DNA from: Branchinecta lynchi
Taxonomy: Eukaryota > Arthropoda > Branchiopoda > Anostraca > Branchinectidae
Assembly (NCBI GenBank): GCA_023053575.1
Contig: JAKZAP010000005.1
Location: 1,860,001 to 1,924,000, forward strand
Length of the DNA stretch: 64,000 nucleotides
Direction: 5' to 3'
Shown here: positions 1-12,171 of the stretch, in pieces
Numbering within the stretch: position 1 is the stretch's first letter
Layout: each line of letters begins with the position of its first letter
Position numbers and translations under genes: made by a program
The notes under the pieces: generated by a model
Seen by the model: only the letters and a program-made list of their open reading frames with translations
Databases searched by the model: none
What the model was told of the DNA's origin: nothing

Positions 1-138
1 TTTCATACTCTCGCAACACTTTAGTCGGCGTAGCCGAACAAAGGTTGCTGCAACAGTTCACGTTGCTTAGGGAACGTAGGGATTTAGTTACTTTTCATTT
101 TGAATTGCCATCATTAGAAATAGATAAAAAATACTTAA

Positions 139-578
139 AGTTTAACTGAAAAGCGAACTTATTTTTGCCTCATTAGCTGAATCCACTGCATTATTTGGAT
201 TGTGTTAATTTTGATTTTTTTCCTCTATTTCTCAAAATGACGTTCAGCGCAAAATTCTACTAAGTTGTGAATAGTTGTGATGTGGAAAACTTCAATCTCA
301 ATACAAACGCGGCTTTTCAGTGACCAGTGATCAGCTCGTGGAAGGTAGCTCACTGAGTAAGCACTTCTTTTTCGTAAATCGTTTTCATCAAGCATAAAAC
401 ACAGGTACAAGCGCATAAATGTACCACGAACAAAAAAAAAATTCCACTTCATGAAAACTGATTATTCGTGAATAGCGGAACAAAGAAGTAACGCGTTTTC
501 ACCGGGTCTTCTAGCCTCTTTAAGTGAATAAGTGAGGGGTAATTAGATTGTCCTATCTCAGCCCTTTTCGGTTAAACT
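139..578. mobile_element. TTAA-type inverted-repeat element, family 1 (copy a)
   Basis: The left end AGTTTAACTGAAAAG follows TTAA (135-138). The right end CTTTTCGGTTAAACT is followed by TTAA (579-582). Length is about 440 bp, with no transposase. TTAA duplications are the hallmark of piggyBac-like (and some Kolobok) transposases, so this is a non-autonomous derivative. Confidence 0.8.
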
Positions 579-582
579 TTAA

Positions 583-1057
583 AGTTTAACTGAACAGGCA
601 ACTTATTTTTACATCTTAGATTCAAATACATTGAATTATTACAACACCTATTGGGGATTTTCATTCTGTCCACAGTAGTCTTCAGTAGGGACGTTGGGAA
701 TGTGGACGCTTTCCCATGGTGAATCCGTCCACAGTTCGCCCGCGAAAATCACTAAACTATCACTACACAAGACACCTCACTAGCTAACTAGTTTTTGGCA
801 CTGCAGACTGCAGACACTTCTTTGTTTATTTGATACACAATTTATTTACTCGTTTGCTGCTGGTATTGTTGCCAAATGTTCCAGGCACCATAGAGATATC
901 ACACAAACGGGAAGAGCGGCAAGCACAATGGGATAATCGATTATTTGGAAATATCAGAAAAACAAACTAACGCTTTTTCATCGGGTTTTCAAGAATATTT
1001 AAGCGAACAAGTGATGGGTAACTAGACTGTCGTATCCTAGCCCTTTTCGGTTAAACT
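583..1057. mobile_element. TTAA-type inverted-repeat element, family 1 (copy b)
   Basis: This second copy abuts copy a and shares its TTAA at 579-582. It starts AGTTTAACTGAACAGG and ends CTTTTCGGTTAAACT before TTAA at 1058-1061. The body is about 475 bp with no coding potential recognised. A further partial right end of the family (GCCCTTTTCGGTTAAACT) lies at about 1110-1173. Confidence 0.8.
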
Positions 1058-1239
1058 TTAAGGGATTAACAAGTACGTCTCTTAGTCTGCCAAAGTTTAT
1101 CAACGTTTGCGCATAGTAGTGAATAAGTGAGGGGTAACTAGATTGTACTGTCTCAGCCCTTTTCGGTTAAACTTTAGGTTCATGAACGGAGACTGATTTA
1201 AATAAAATAACTCTATAAACGTGTACAGCTCACATAAGA

Positions 1240-3306
1240 TAAGATAAGATAAGATAAGATTTAATTGCACAAAAAAGCCAAAAGGCCATGGCAACAAGAT
1301 AAACAAAACAAAAAAAGAACAAAGATCTATACCGTAACCTACTTACTATAGGCATAATTTTCGGTGTTGAAAAGCGACCCTGAGGAATCTTGCCAGCCTC
1401 CTCACATCACCAAACTGCCGGCTACCAATCATACTACACATCCATTCCTCATCGAACACCCTCACGCATTCTCCAAACACTTCATTCCTTAACTCTCTTA
1501 ATTCTTCACATTCACGCATGACATGCACCACACTTTCATTCTCATCTCCACACATTGGACAGGAGAAATACTGACCAGAACGTTCGGAAGAACTTCCAAT
1601 ATATGTTCTTCTTCTCCCAAGCAGTAAACAATCTGCCCTGAGACACCACACCAACTTTACTTCCTCCTTTTTTAAAAACACCTTGAAAAATATTTCCTCC
1701 CCCCACACCTCTTTAGCCTTTGCATAATACCTCAATGAATGTGACAGATCCTTTGCAACCTGCCAACTCTGAATTTCTTGGTCTAAAAGCCTAGCCTCCA
1801 CCTCTTTTTTTATTTTTCCCAATTGCAAACCAGGACCTACGCCATCATTCCACCACATTGACAATCCACAACCATCTAAAATACATCTTATTTCTGAAGA
1901 CCACGAATCTATTCTAGTATCTAAAATACTTTCTTTATAAGCCGCCTTGAGGATCCTTACTCTCGGCAGCATCAAAATCTTTTCCCAAAAACCTATCATA
2001 GCTACCCATCTATGTCTACGCATGCTTGCTAAACCTAAATCCCCCTTAACTACTAATGAATTCATTTTTTCACTAACCCCTAAAATTCTTTTGAAATAAC
2101 TTAACTGTAATTGTTCTAATTTTTCCCCCTTACCAAAACCCCATATTTCAGATCCATAATGGACCGCAGGTATAACTTTAGACTTAAATAAATGTGTATG
2201 TAATTTTAAATCACCGATTTCCTAAGGCTACTCCGTAACATCATATTAATACAACGCTTTCCTTTAGCAAGACTATTCTCAAACTGCTTTCCAAACTTTC
2301 CGTTCCACGTAAGCGTACATCCTAGGTAATTAAATTGTTCTTTATAACTAATCGGCTCTCCTCTAAACTTTAACAACGGCTCCTGGTCTATTTTACCTCC
2401 TTTCCTAGAAACCATTACAACTGTTTTTTCTATGTTTATCTCTAGCTCCTTTACTGCGAGATATTCATCCAAAATATCCAACAGCTTCTGAAGATTATGC
2501 CTTGATTCTGCTATCAATGCAATATCATCCGCGAATAACAACAAACAAATTGTTACTATGTCAATATTTATTGTTGGCGCATTTTTTTCAGTCATAAATT
2601 GTTCCAAATCATTAATATAAATAGAGAACAACTTCGGGGATAGAGTACACCCTTGTTTAACTCCCTTTAACGATTTAATCCTCCGTGACACATTTTTACA
2701 AACTCTAACGACTATGTATATTTTAGCATATATTTCTACTATTAACAAAACTAATCGGCTAGGTAGGGCAATACTCACCAGTGCTTCCATCAGTAAATGG
2801 CGCTTAACATGATCGAACGCTCCTTTCAGATCCACAAACGCAACATATAACCTTCCTCTTCTTTTCGCTATATATTTCCGAATTATTACTTGTAAACTAA
2901 ATATTTGGTCCAAAGTACTGTACCCTTCCCTAAAACCTGCCTGGACCCTAGTTAACTTATCTGTCGTATCTAACCACTTTTTTATTCTAACGTCTATAAT
3001 TTTACAAAATAACTTACTTATTGTAGATCCTAAATGGATCCCTCTATAACTATCATGACATTTCCTATCCCCCTTTTTAAATACTGGTACCACTATCGAT
3101 ATATTCCACTGACTAGGCCATGTTGCTTTTTCCACCATCCAAGAAAACGCCAAAGCCAGGAACGGTAAAACGTAAACTCTGCTCCACTTTAAAATTATTG
3201 TCGGTATGCCGTCTATATTCTGTTTTGCGCCTAATCGACTAATTTGTACATGATTTTTGTATGGGTAGCTCCGCTCCCCCTTGAAAAGCCAGGGGGCAGC
3301 TGCCAC
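1240..3306 (-). pseudogene. Decayed non-LTR retrotransposon (LINE), reverse transcriptase to 3' end
   Basis: Read on the - strand, 3306-2206 encodes a reverse transcriptase domain. Motif A appears as AFVDLKGAFDHV, motif B as KQGCTLSPKLFSIYINDL, and the catalytic motif C as FADD in LLFADDIALIAES. An upstream segment reads WNISIVVPVFKKGDRKC. Near 2215 the frame is lost after SLRKSV, and the protein continues in another frame (GDLKLHTHLFKSKV...) into the 2065-1346 segment, which carries the thumb and a C-terminal Cys/His motif (CPMC...HVMREC). The element ends with four to five TAAGA units around 1235-1260. The N-terminal endonuclease part is absent, and a G/C-rich repeat edge at 3295-3330 marks truncation. 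Family assignment within LINEs is uncertain. Confidence 0.88.
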
Positions 3307-3309
3307 CCC

Positions 3310-6300
3310 CTAAATGACGCCCCTTGACTAGGTAGAAGACAATTTCAAATACTATGCGTAAACGTTGATTAAACTTTGACAGACTAGAGACGTTAATTAA
3401 GGACACAGGATGGAACGAGTGGAGGAGGAGACGTAGCCGTAAGCCTACTGCTATGGTATGGCAACAGGAACTAAGAGCGTGTTACCCGTGTTTTGAATTT
3501 AATAAAGAAAATAAAAATAAATTTGGGCGGAAGTATGAAAACCAACAAGAAGCCTGGCCTGATTGTTACTTACTGGCTGCTTCGCGGCTCTTACGATGGT
3601 CCGAGGTTATTTCGTTATTTGCCATCGATCTTTGCATCGTTGCCAGTTATTCCAAGATGTCGTTTTGGCTTCGTTCAGAGGATCTGTTCTAGTAATAGGT
3701 TCGACGTTGCTAACCCGTACATGGTAAATTAATCCCCGTACGTTGTTCAAAAGAGGCAACATCAACTAGATATATTTCCGGATTAGCACCTCTTGCGTAA
3801 ATTAAATCCCGACCAACATTCCAAATGAGGCTACCGAGTTAAACGGGCAGTATTGTGTTGATAGCAATAATTCTTCCTTTCTGACGACGATGCTGTCGTA
3901 TGTTTATAGGCTTTCATTAATTTATAAGACGACAGAAACTATGCAGATTTTGCAGCAATGTAACTGTCGGCAGTTAGAGCTATTAGATTTGCTACGACTC
4001 ATTAGGTGGTGTGCACGACTGGTTGGTTTTTCGAAGGAAATTAATGGTGACTCAAGAAGGAAGGACGAAATCCCTGATTTAGTGTCCGGCAAATTTTTAT
4101 GAGTTTAAAGCTGAAGCAATTAGCAGCGAGTATGTGCCTAAACCATATTTATTTATCACATTCACACATAACACATTTTTTGTGTGGAATGACCATGACC
4201 TTGTTTTATGTACATTTAACCTTGTTTAAGGCAACTAGCAGAAGCCTCAGTGGGAGCCACGAAGATGGAATAATCAAGCAAGTGAAAACTTTCGAATTTT
4301 CGCTATATCCATGAACCTTTAAGAATTTGTTAGTGGAAACACTGACCTATTCAGAGCAGAGGTTCAGCTCGGAACAGAAGCTTGGCTAAAGGGTCGTTAC
4401 GGCAAAACGATGTAATTTTCTCAAAGCCACCCCTAATACTGATGTCTGCAAAGCGTCCCCTATCGAAAATGTCCCCGACAAAACATCTCCATGACGAAAC
4501 ACCAAAATACACACTTGAAACTTCCCCGGCTAAAATTATGAGGAAAATATGCAAATAGCTTGTTTTTGGGTTCCAAGATTTTTCATCAGACCCTGCATTC
4601 TTTCAAAGTGGGTTAGTTTAAGACCACGGCATGGGAACCAGCTATTCCTTGTCTTGAGGAAAGCGCGAAGATTTTGTAGTATTTAATTTTATCGTTTCTG
4701 TTATATTTTATCGGTTAATTTTTTTGCTTTGCTTGATTTTGCCTTTGTTCTCTATTATTTTATTATTTACTTGGTATTTAGTTATCATTTCTGTGTCTCA
4801 AGTCTAAAACGCCCCAGGCCCCCAAACGGCCGATGTCTAAGCTGGATGTCAACTCAGTTTCTTGGTGTCCGAAACTATCCTTACTTACTGAACCGGACGC
4901 ACTGCCAGACCCCATTTGGGATTCCTGGGCGAACGCCCAATTTAGCTAATTTATTTTGACTAGACACTCCGCGAGCGCCCAGTTTAGTCTTTTTTTTTTC
5001 TTCGAGGGGGGATGGTAGCCCCCCCCCCCCCATAGCGAGGGGGTTTGCGGGTCTTAAACCTTTGAAAGAACCTGAAGAGTCAAGCAGTGTTTCAATATAA
5101 ACTGTATATTCTGCGACTTGGACAAGACAAATAACATTGTATGTTTTAAGGGAAGCTTTTACTTGCAGAAGCTTGCCGAGCTATGCTTCCCAAATCCGTT
5201 ATGCACGTCATCTGTCTTTGACTAACGTCTGGACTGCTTTCAGCATGCTAGATGGCACATGCTATGCAACTGTTTACTAGCGTACTGGCCTCTAGTGACT
5301 AAAACTAAAAGCATTGTTGCACTCAATAACCGCTAGATAGCATCCAAATAACCGCAGCGCTCATATTCAGATTGCGAACCTGAATTCTTATCACGTCGAT
5401 AACAGATGGCGAAACTTTGCAAATAGACGATACTTACTAGCATTAGCTGTGCTCCAGAACTATATGGAAGATGTCAACATCTTAAAGTAGTTACAGCTAT
5501 ACAGCCTGTACAGGACAGGGACAGTGAGCACAGTCGGGTAGGTATAGAAAATAAAATAGCAGAAATTGAAGAGAAGCCTGAGAATTTTGCCGTTAAGCTG
5601 CATACTTCACCTCATTTAAAAGCACAGAAAACTCGACTACGCAACTTTCGGCCATCAGACCGACCTGGGGGGCTTATTGTCGACAGAAACCCCCTTCTTT
5701 GTTATCTCGAACCCCCTCCTTAGTGTTCAAAGCTAGCTGGCAGGCCCTTGCCCCTTATGCACTGTAGTTATGCACTTATGCACTGTAAAAGTTTGCATTT
5801 GGCCGTGTTTCGGCCATAGTATCGGGATAGTAGTCAAGAGGTCGTGCGTTCGATTCCTACTCTCGGCACACAAACCTTTTGCTTTTTTTTTCTACTAACT
5901 CAAAAGTCGAATTCTCGGAAACTGCCAGGAAACTGCAATGGTCGTTACGAGAATTTTTCTTACTCTCAATATCGACTCAGGGCACATTCTTGATATGTCA
6001 GCTAGCTCCCCGAGTCAAGTTTGAGTCAAGTTTTCTGTTCCTTTATGATGCAGGTAAAGGAGCGGAACGGAAATTCTTAATCGTGGCCAGAGCTGAAGCG
6101 AGGTGACACGTTGGTCTGTTGGAAGTAACAAGTGGTCTACTCTTCAAATTTGTCTTTCTTTGAAGATGTTGGATACGCGTGGCAGTTTTTCGGCGCACGA
6201 AGAAAATTTCGCATGTCTACCGTCCAAAAAATAAAATTCTAAAGGAGCACTTCCAAACCCTTGAGTTGATAAAGATGATATACAAGCCTGATAAGAAAGT

Positions 6301-6500
6301 GGCTATTTCACAGCCTGTTGAACCCGCTGAATATTATTTGTGGAACATTTGAGGGCAGTTTTTACGAAGTAAACGACAAATATTCTACTTTCATTTTTAT
6401 GGCACTTATAGCCTTCAGCTCAAGTGCGAAATAGCAATCATCATAATGTCTGTCCGCTAGTTCGGGCACTTCCACGTAAGCTAGGGCGATGAAACTTATG
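3310..6500. other. Stretch without a recognised gene
   Basis: Only short open frames without family resemblance are present. Poly-T and poly-C tracts occur around 4990-5030. A tRNA B-box-like motif at 5838-5860 is listed separately. I see no exon supported by both splice sites and a conserved peptide. Confidence 0.6.
5838..5872 (+). repeat. tRNA-like 3' half (possible SINE or tRNA pseudogene)
   Basis: AGGTCGTGCGTTCGATTCCT resembles a tRNA T-arm with the B-box consensus GGTTCGANTCC, followed by a purine/pyrimidine-rich acceptor-like tail ending GGCACA. No matching 5' half or A-box at the right distance was found, so a functional tRNA is unlikely. Confidence 0.35.
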
Positions 6501-6520
6501 TATATCATCTACCTTACCCA

Positions 6521-6896
6521 ATGTACCTAACCATAATCCCCCACATTCAAGCCCTACCTCCTTTTTGGAAAGTATTTAGCATAACTGATTTAAGGACAAT
6601 TTGCAAATTTTTCTATAAGTATGCTAAGTACTTACTCGGCCTTCCCCCATGGGCTCGTAGCCGCAAAGTTACGCAGCTTTACCGTGTTACTGATCCCTTT
6701 GTGGCTATGCCCCAACGCCGTGCCGAGTTTGACTCTTCTCTAGACATCCGTATTATCGTGTTTAGTTTAGTCGGATTTTTTGTTTCTTTTTCTTTCCTTT
6801 ATTGTTTTTCGTATCGTTTCATATACTCCGGCTGCGCACGTTCTTTGTCATTTTTACATGGTTAATACAATTATTGACGGATTGATTGATTGAATG
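6521..6896 (+). pseudogene. LINE 3' fragment with (TGAT)n tail
   Basis: The + strand frame from 6521 includes KYAKYLLGLPPWARSRKV and RVTDPFVAMPQRRAEFDSSL, the kind of sequence found at the C-terminus of CR1/L2-like LINE polyproteins. It is followed by a hydrophobic run typical of a read-through 3' UTR. The segment ends in GATTGATTGATTGA, the short tandem repeat seen at LINE 3' ends. It is truncated at the 5' side. Identification rests on resemblance only. Confidence 0.5.
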
Positions 6897-6939
6897 CTCA
6901 AAGAAACCTTGTATTCCTGCATCCGATTATCCGTGTGGG

Positions 6940-7490
6940 GTGGAAGGAGGGGGATCCAAAAACTTGGCGTACGTTGGGAGTGGGTGATCCAATTCGAATG
7001 AATCTTGATGGATGACAGCAGCAGATGCCTGAGATGAACCGTACCTGACCACAGTGGGGGGTGTTGAAGGGGGGCCCGGAAAATGTTTGATTGTGCGTAC
7101 GGACCAAACGGATGGAGGAATTAGAATGAAACTTGAAAGACACAAATGTCATGAGCCCTTGATATGCTACTTTGGGGCCTAAACCGCATCCGGCCTCGGC
7201 GGGGGGAGCTGGAAGGGGTACAGGAAATCTTCCGTTCAGATGAAAATTACTGGGAGGTACAATAAAGTGCCCTAGATATGGTATGCATGTGTCCGAATCG
7301 CATGAGAACACGGTCGGGTGAGTTGGAGAAAGGGAATTTTGTAACATGCGTAGGGACCAAAGGGATGGAGGGAAGGGATCTAGCTTGGACGGTACAAAGA
7401 TCATGGACCCTAGATGTGCCATTTGCGACCATTGTACGTTTGATACCTACGCATGTTACAAAATTCCCCCTTTATAGGCCTCTTTAGAAT
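6940..7490. repeat. Degenerate G-rich tandem units and a 22-bp inverted repeat
   Basis: Between 6940 and 7430, loosely repeated units contain a G-run, a short spacer and phrases like ACCAAAGGGATGGAGG. The 22-bp sequence at 7333-7354 (GGAATTTTGTAACATGCG...) recurs in exact reverse complement at 7446-7467. Open frames here on both strands are by-products of the repetition, not genes. Confidence 0.55.
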
Positions 7491-8163
7491 CTCTCTTGGA
7501 AATGGTACCTGTTTTGTTGACCCTGTGTATTTACCACGCCATCAAAGGTCAGTGTAGTTTTTCTTTCCTTCCTTTACTGAACAAGTTCGCACATTCAATG
7601 TCACAAATACTGCGACCTGACCGGAGAGGGGGGGGGGCTCATTCAATGTTGAAAAAGGTAGCATGAGATGTTCCAGACAATATTCTAGTCATCAACATTT
7701 TGCTTCCACATAGCAATTAATTTCGAGCGATAAATATAATACGAATTAAAGAAAATATTCGAAATATTCGCTAGGATGAAGTGTAACAAAAAACAGGATA
7801 GGTTTGGTTTTGTATAAGAACAGCGCATTTCGAGGCCGTCTTCCAAAATTTCAGATGTGCGGGTCCTCGAATTTTCAGAGAATACTCTCATTCAGAAAGT
7901 TATCTTCCCACACCAACGGCTACTTGCAATCGACTAGTACTATCAACAACGTGTAATCCACTGTACAACTGAACAATTCTGTCTCCTCGTAATGCATCTT
8001 TACAGCCGCCCCCCCCCCCCCCCCATTAAGCAAATTCCAGCCTGAATGGGCGGTATCTTTGTACCCTAACCCGATGAAAGCTGTCGGAAATTACTTGCAT
8101 GAAGTTGTATGCCTTGGTAGCATGCAGCAGTAACTTCATCTGTGAACTGGTATTAATCAATCA

Positions 8164-8813
8164 ATCAATCAATCAAGTTTAATCCGAATAGCTAAAAGCT
8201 AGAAAAGGAATACAAATTTACAAAATACACAGACACACAAGAAACAATTTAACTAATACACTTACAAGAAATTACCAGAAATAAATGATGGAATGAAACT
8301 ACGTAAAAATTGAGTAGACGAATTAGCGGGATATGGGGAAAACTTATATCCAGTATTCCTCTCGGACCGACGCACGGAAGACGGGAGGGGAGGGGGGAAT
8401 AGATGGGTCATCTGGGGACAACACGTTATCTTAGCTCCAAATTTGTTTGAAAGAGTATTTCTACGTACAGATAATTTAGGAATGGTAAGTTTAATGAGAG
8501 CCTCTTCGTATGTAATGTTATGGTCACCCAGAATGATTCTCATGGCTCTCTTTTGGAAATTTTCCAGGCGATCAGAGAGCTCTGCAGAAAGAGAAGAATG
8601 CCAAACCGGTGAAGCATATTCTAAATGAGGACGGATATAAGTTTTAAAATAACAGAGGAGGCATTTAGTATCAAACCGAAAGATTTAAGGGTAGAAAGGG
8701 ATTTAATTAAAAAGTTGGTTTTACGGATAATATTGTCAACATGAGAATTCCATTTCAGATCATCATCAATTATTACCCCAAGCAATTTAACATTAAACAC
8801 GGATGAAGTTGTG
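8164..8813 (-). pseudogene. CR1-like LINE, 3' end of the polyprotein and 3' UTR
   Basis: On the - strand the segment encodes the thumb region of a LINE reverse transcriptase: VKLLGVIIDDDLKWNSHVDN, then, after a frame change near 8630, FQKRAMRIILGDHN and LIKLTIPKLSVRR. These follow the order found in CR1/L2-type elements. The 3' end is a (TTGA)n-like tail at 8158-8178. Near-identical 3' UTRs occur at 13567-13725 and 49003-49137. The coding part is cut at its upstream side by the hAT-like element at 8822-9117. Confidence 0.82.
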
Positions 8814-8821
8814 CGTACCAC

Positions 8822-9117
8822 CAAGGTTGCCACATCAACAAACTTTTGGCCCAAGACAGAGGGTGAATTATGAGTGAAATTTATTTTCATGAGATGTTCA
8901 CTTTTGGTCGGCATCCTCTCTGTAAAAATGACACATCTTAATTTTACTTTCATGAAAAAACTTGAAATAGTCACTTCCGGTCGGAATCCCTGCTGCAAAA
9001 ACGACACATTTGGTAATTTTCTGAAATAGAGTGATTTTTATGTCCTACGTAGGACAAGAGTGACAAAAACAAAATAGAGTGACAGTTCACACTATCGTGC
9101 GACATCTGGCAACTCTG
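8822..9117. mobile_element. hAT-like non-autonomous element (CAGGGTTG family)
   Basis: The 296-bp element is flanked by a perfect 8-bp duplication CGTACCAC (8814-8821 and 9118-9125). Ends are CAAGGTTGCCACAT and ATCTGGCAACTCTG, an imperfect inverted repeat of consensus CAGGGTTGCCAC. Eight-base duplications and CA(G)GG ends are typical of hAT. It inserted next to or into the LINE fragment at 8164-8813. Confidence 0.88.
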
Positions 9118-9649
9118 CGTACCACAGGCTAAAATTTTCATCGAAACGTCTCTGTAAAGTTCAGTTAACTAGCCTGGCTCCAGACAATACTCTTAATGAC
9201 TATCTTTTCTTGCCGATGCAAAATCTCCGTCCTCTCCGGGTACCTAGCAGAAGAAAGGCAGAAGTTGTGTCACAGCTGCTCCCAAAGATCGCCGTGATTG
9301 GTTGACAGAGGATTTAAGTCGTTGAGTTTGAGTCGTTACGGAGACGCTTACTCGTTCTTCCTGAGGATCACCGGCGTGTTTTGGATTTAGTCATATAGAG
9401 TATACAGATGATCTGCAGACTATCTGGTGTTAACAGTCGCCCAGAGCCTCGTTTTTGTTGCATGTTGCAGGTCCACTTTTCGGCCGCTTCCCGGCTGATT
9501 CTTTCTACAGTCATTTTTGCACTGCATTGCTTCCCAGAACACGGCAGCGCTTCTCGAGAACTACGGACTTGCTTACCGACCAAGTCCGTCCTTCCCTGCA
9601 AGGTGCTTCTTCAACCAAGAAGAAACCGTGCAGGTCGGAATCTATCGAA

Positions 9650-9895
9650 TATAGTAAAGTAAAAGACATATTTGGGGAAGAATATTATTTTAAGTTAAAT
9701 TTACTTTTTAAATATTTAAAATCATGGATCCAGTTGAGGGGAAATTGCCTTCCAGTACATAGGGAACAAAGATTTAAAAAAAGTAAGGGTACAAATGGTA
9801 AGTGTGGGTATTGCGGAAGCGAGGATAATTAATTAGCCCATCTCCTCATGGAGTGCCAGGAGCTTGAAAGTCTTAGGGATGAAATTTGGGGGGGA
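9650..9895 (+). pseudogene. LINE C-terminal fragment with in-frame stop
   Basis: On the + strand the frame reads KVKDIFGEEYYFKLNLL, then GKCGYCGSEDN, a stop TAA at 9830-9832, and LAHLLMECQELESLRDEIWG. This parallels the C-terminus of the LINE at 1346-2065 (EVWGEEIFFKV, CPMCGDENES, HVMRECEELRELRNEVFG), including the Cys-x2-Cys...His...Cys pattern. It is a divergent, dead copy of a related element. Confidence 0.75.
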
Positions 9896-9899
9896 CCAT

Positions 9900-11100
9900 C
9901 GGTTGGTGCTACTTTCTGAGATCCTGAGGTCTTCGAAGCCTGGAACCATATGCAAAATGGCACGATATGTGGAAAAGGCGGGAGAGGCTCAGTCGAGCCC
10001 GAGTGCAAGAAAATAAGTATTGTTTTATATTGAGTACGTGTTCTGTGCAGTGTTGTATCAATACATCATGTTGTGTATAACTTTTCTTCTTCTTTCTTCT
10101 TTTCTTCATTGAATCCAAAAATGCATCTTGTGCAACAGCGGTGCGGTATCACTATTGCAAGAAAAACGAGGCTCAGTATTTTGGAAACACAATAGCACAT
10201 TTTCCCTCGCGGTGCAGTGGTATTGACCAAACTTTAACTGATTATCTATGCCCCGTGACGTTTTCATGACGTCATGAAAGAAATAGGAAAATTTTATTAA
10301 ATGAATGATGCAGAATATATATTTTTATCTATATATAGAGCCGAGCGGCCAGTGAGGCGCCGGACGCGTTTACACTTATAAACCGTTCTAGGGACAATCA
10401 GTTCCGTTAGTAAATAGAACGACCCGTAGATAGTCGGCTTAGGTTTAGTCAACACCGGTGCAGTGGCAGAGAGACGGAAGTTCTTAGTTTCTTAGTCACG
10501 ATCCGTAGATATTATCAAGAACTAAAAATAAACTACAGGTAGTTAAAAGTTCTTGATATTATTGAGTGGGACCCCCTGGTTTGAAGAAGAAAAAATTTCA
10601 GTGACAGAATTCAAGCATGGGGTATATCCCATTGATCCGAAAAAGATAGCTGCTTTAGCTACAACCCGTGAGAACCAGCGGGTTGTAACGTTGACAAGAA
10701 TCAAGTCGCTAATGAGCTCCCTTTCGTCTCCTCAGACGAGTAGCCATGTCAGAGGTCATCGCTGAACATCGAATTCCTCAGTAACAAAAGAGTATAGTTA
10801 TTATCCCTGACTCGTACAGGTGCTGCACCATTTTTTCATGTCTGGTAATTATAAAGTTCACAGATTAGTCAGAGACATAAAATTAAGCTGACGTATATGG
10901 AAATGAGGTTTTGCTGCCCTATAAGAAAGTGGTCATTTTGGAAGTAGAGCCACTTTGGCTCCTCAGAAGCCGCGGTACAGGTGTTTTGTTAGATATGTAT
11001 GAAAAAGTATGAACATGGAGATACACATGACCATTCGGGTTTTCCGGTTCCACGACGTCGTTACGACGCAACATTGTTACTTCTTACGAATTGCTGAAGA
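9900..11100. other. Stretch without a recognised gene; possible LTR-like leader at 10330-10560
   Basis: Around 10330-10560 a TATATATA motif is followed by GAGCCGAGCGG, later AATAAACT, and then GAGTGGGACCCCCTGG. This order recalls a retroelement LTR followed by a primer-binding-like site, but no second LTR or gag/pol frame was seen. The rest shows nothing recognisable. Confidence 0.3.
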
Positions 11101-11130
11101 ACCAAACACAGAGCAGAGCAAAACCAAAGT

Positions 11131-11226
11131 TACCAAGGTGTTTTGTTATATATTTATGAAAAAATATATCATAAATATATAACATAAATATATAATATCA
11201 TAAATATATAACAAAACACCTTGGTA
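11131..11226. repeat. Perfect 28-bp inverted repeat (hairpin) with AT-rich loop
   Basis: Bases 11131-11158 (TACCAAGGTGTTTTGTTATA...) are the exact reverse complement of 11199-11226. The 40-base spacer is itself (TA)-rich with partial repeats of the arm. Both sides are flanked by diverged copies of a segment containing GGGTTTTCC and ACGACGCAACATT, so the hairpin sits at the junction of a duplication. Confidence 0.85.
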
Positions 11227-11479
11227 CACTTGACCATGCGGGTTTTCCTGCTTCCCAATGTCATTGCGACGCAACATTTCTTAGGAATTGTTAGAGAACC
11301 AATCACGAAACATAGCAAAAAGCTAATCATTAATCAAAATGTGGAAAAATCTTTATCGTGTCAACGTCAAGTCAAGTAATAAAACTAGCAGCCGTGTCCA
11401 AAATTCAGCAGCTAGCTCCCCTAAATATGATATTTAAAGTTGCAAAAAACTTCACTCACCTAGAAAAATGCATGTCCAG

Positions 11480-11550
11480 TTTTCTAGCTCGAGCCTGAAG
11501 CTGACCCTTGCCAAGAAGGGCCGAAATACTGCTAGAATAAATTTTAGTGC
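11480..11550 (+). repeat. Penelope-like terminal-repeat fragment (defective hammerhead-like motif)
   Basis: The sequence GAGCCTGAAGCTGACCCTTG then CCAAGAAGGGCCGAAATACT resembles the terminal repeats of the Penelope element at 40470-42404. The hammerhead core is broken here: CTGAAGC replaces CTGANGA. Confidence 0.65.
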
Positions 11551-11897
11551 CATCACATACGAATTGCAATCAGCTGGGGCCAAAGTTATACTTACCGTTA
11601 GGAGGTTTAGCTATTGTGATAAATAAGTTGTTGGTTTTACATGGTCTGGAAATAGAGCTTATTACGTCTCGAGCTAACTAGGGGATTTAACAAATCTAAG
11701 GTTGTGGCAACGTTTGCCAGGAAATGTCCAAGGGAAGAGCTAAGATCCTAATCGTCTGCTGGCTTTGCCCGTTGCATATGAACGTACTCTTTATTGCAAG
11801 TCTGGATTTGATCGCACAAAAGAGCCAGCTACACTATTGAATGAAGGGTTGCCACCTTGGCATCCCTTTGAACGTTACAAAACAAAAAATATTCCAT

Positions 11898-11990
11898 GAG
11901 CCCAAGCTGACTTTGAAACATATGTTCAAATAATGCAGATAACGGATACGTCAGCTACGATGCTTTAGCAACAACGCATCTTACAACCAG
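11898..11990 (-). repeat. Penelope-like terminal-repeat end (inverted partner at 14585-14665)
   Basis: GAGCCCAAGCTGACTTTGAA, then ACGGATACGTCAGCTACGA, matches the outer end of the Penelope terminal repeat. The adjoining GATGCTTTAG...CAGGGGCG recurs in reverse complement at 14585-14630, so the pair encloses about 2.6 kb. Confidence 0.65.
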
Positions 11991-12171
11991 GGGCGTTTTG
12001 ATACCTTCCTGATAAGAGGGGGGGGGGGGGGGCTTCAAAATTTTACCGAAATTTTTCGAAGTTTTACCGGAAATTCTCCGTTGTCACCGTCTCTGCAGAC
12101 ACCCTAGAATACTGTTGTGTTCTTACTTCGATTATGTGTTACAAAAAGCAGTAAACAAATAGGCTCGTTAA

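Noticed and set aside
7247..7487. Open frames on both strands with matching peptides (for example VPTHVTKFP)
   Set aside because: They are produced by a 22-bp inverted repeat in G-rich tandem sequence. The frames mirror each other and have no family resemblance.
10330..10765. LTR retrotransposon with leader and gag start
   Set aside because: There is no second LTR, no convincing primer-binding site and no gag/pol motifs, so it is kept only as a low-confidence note.
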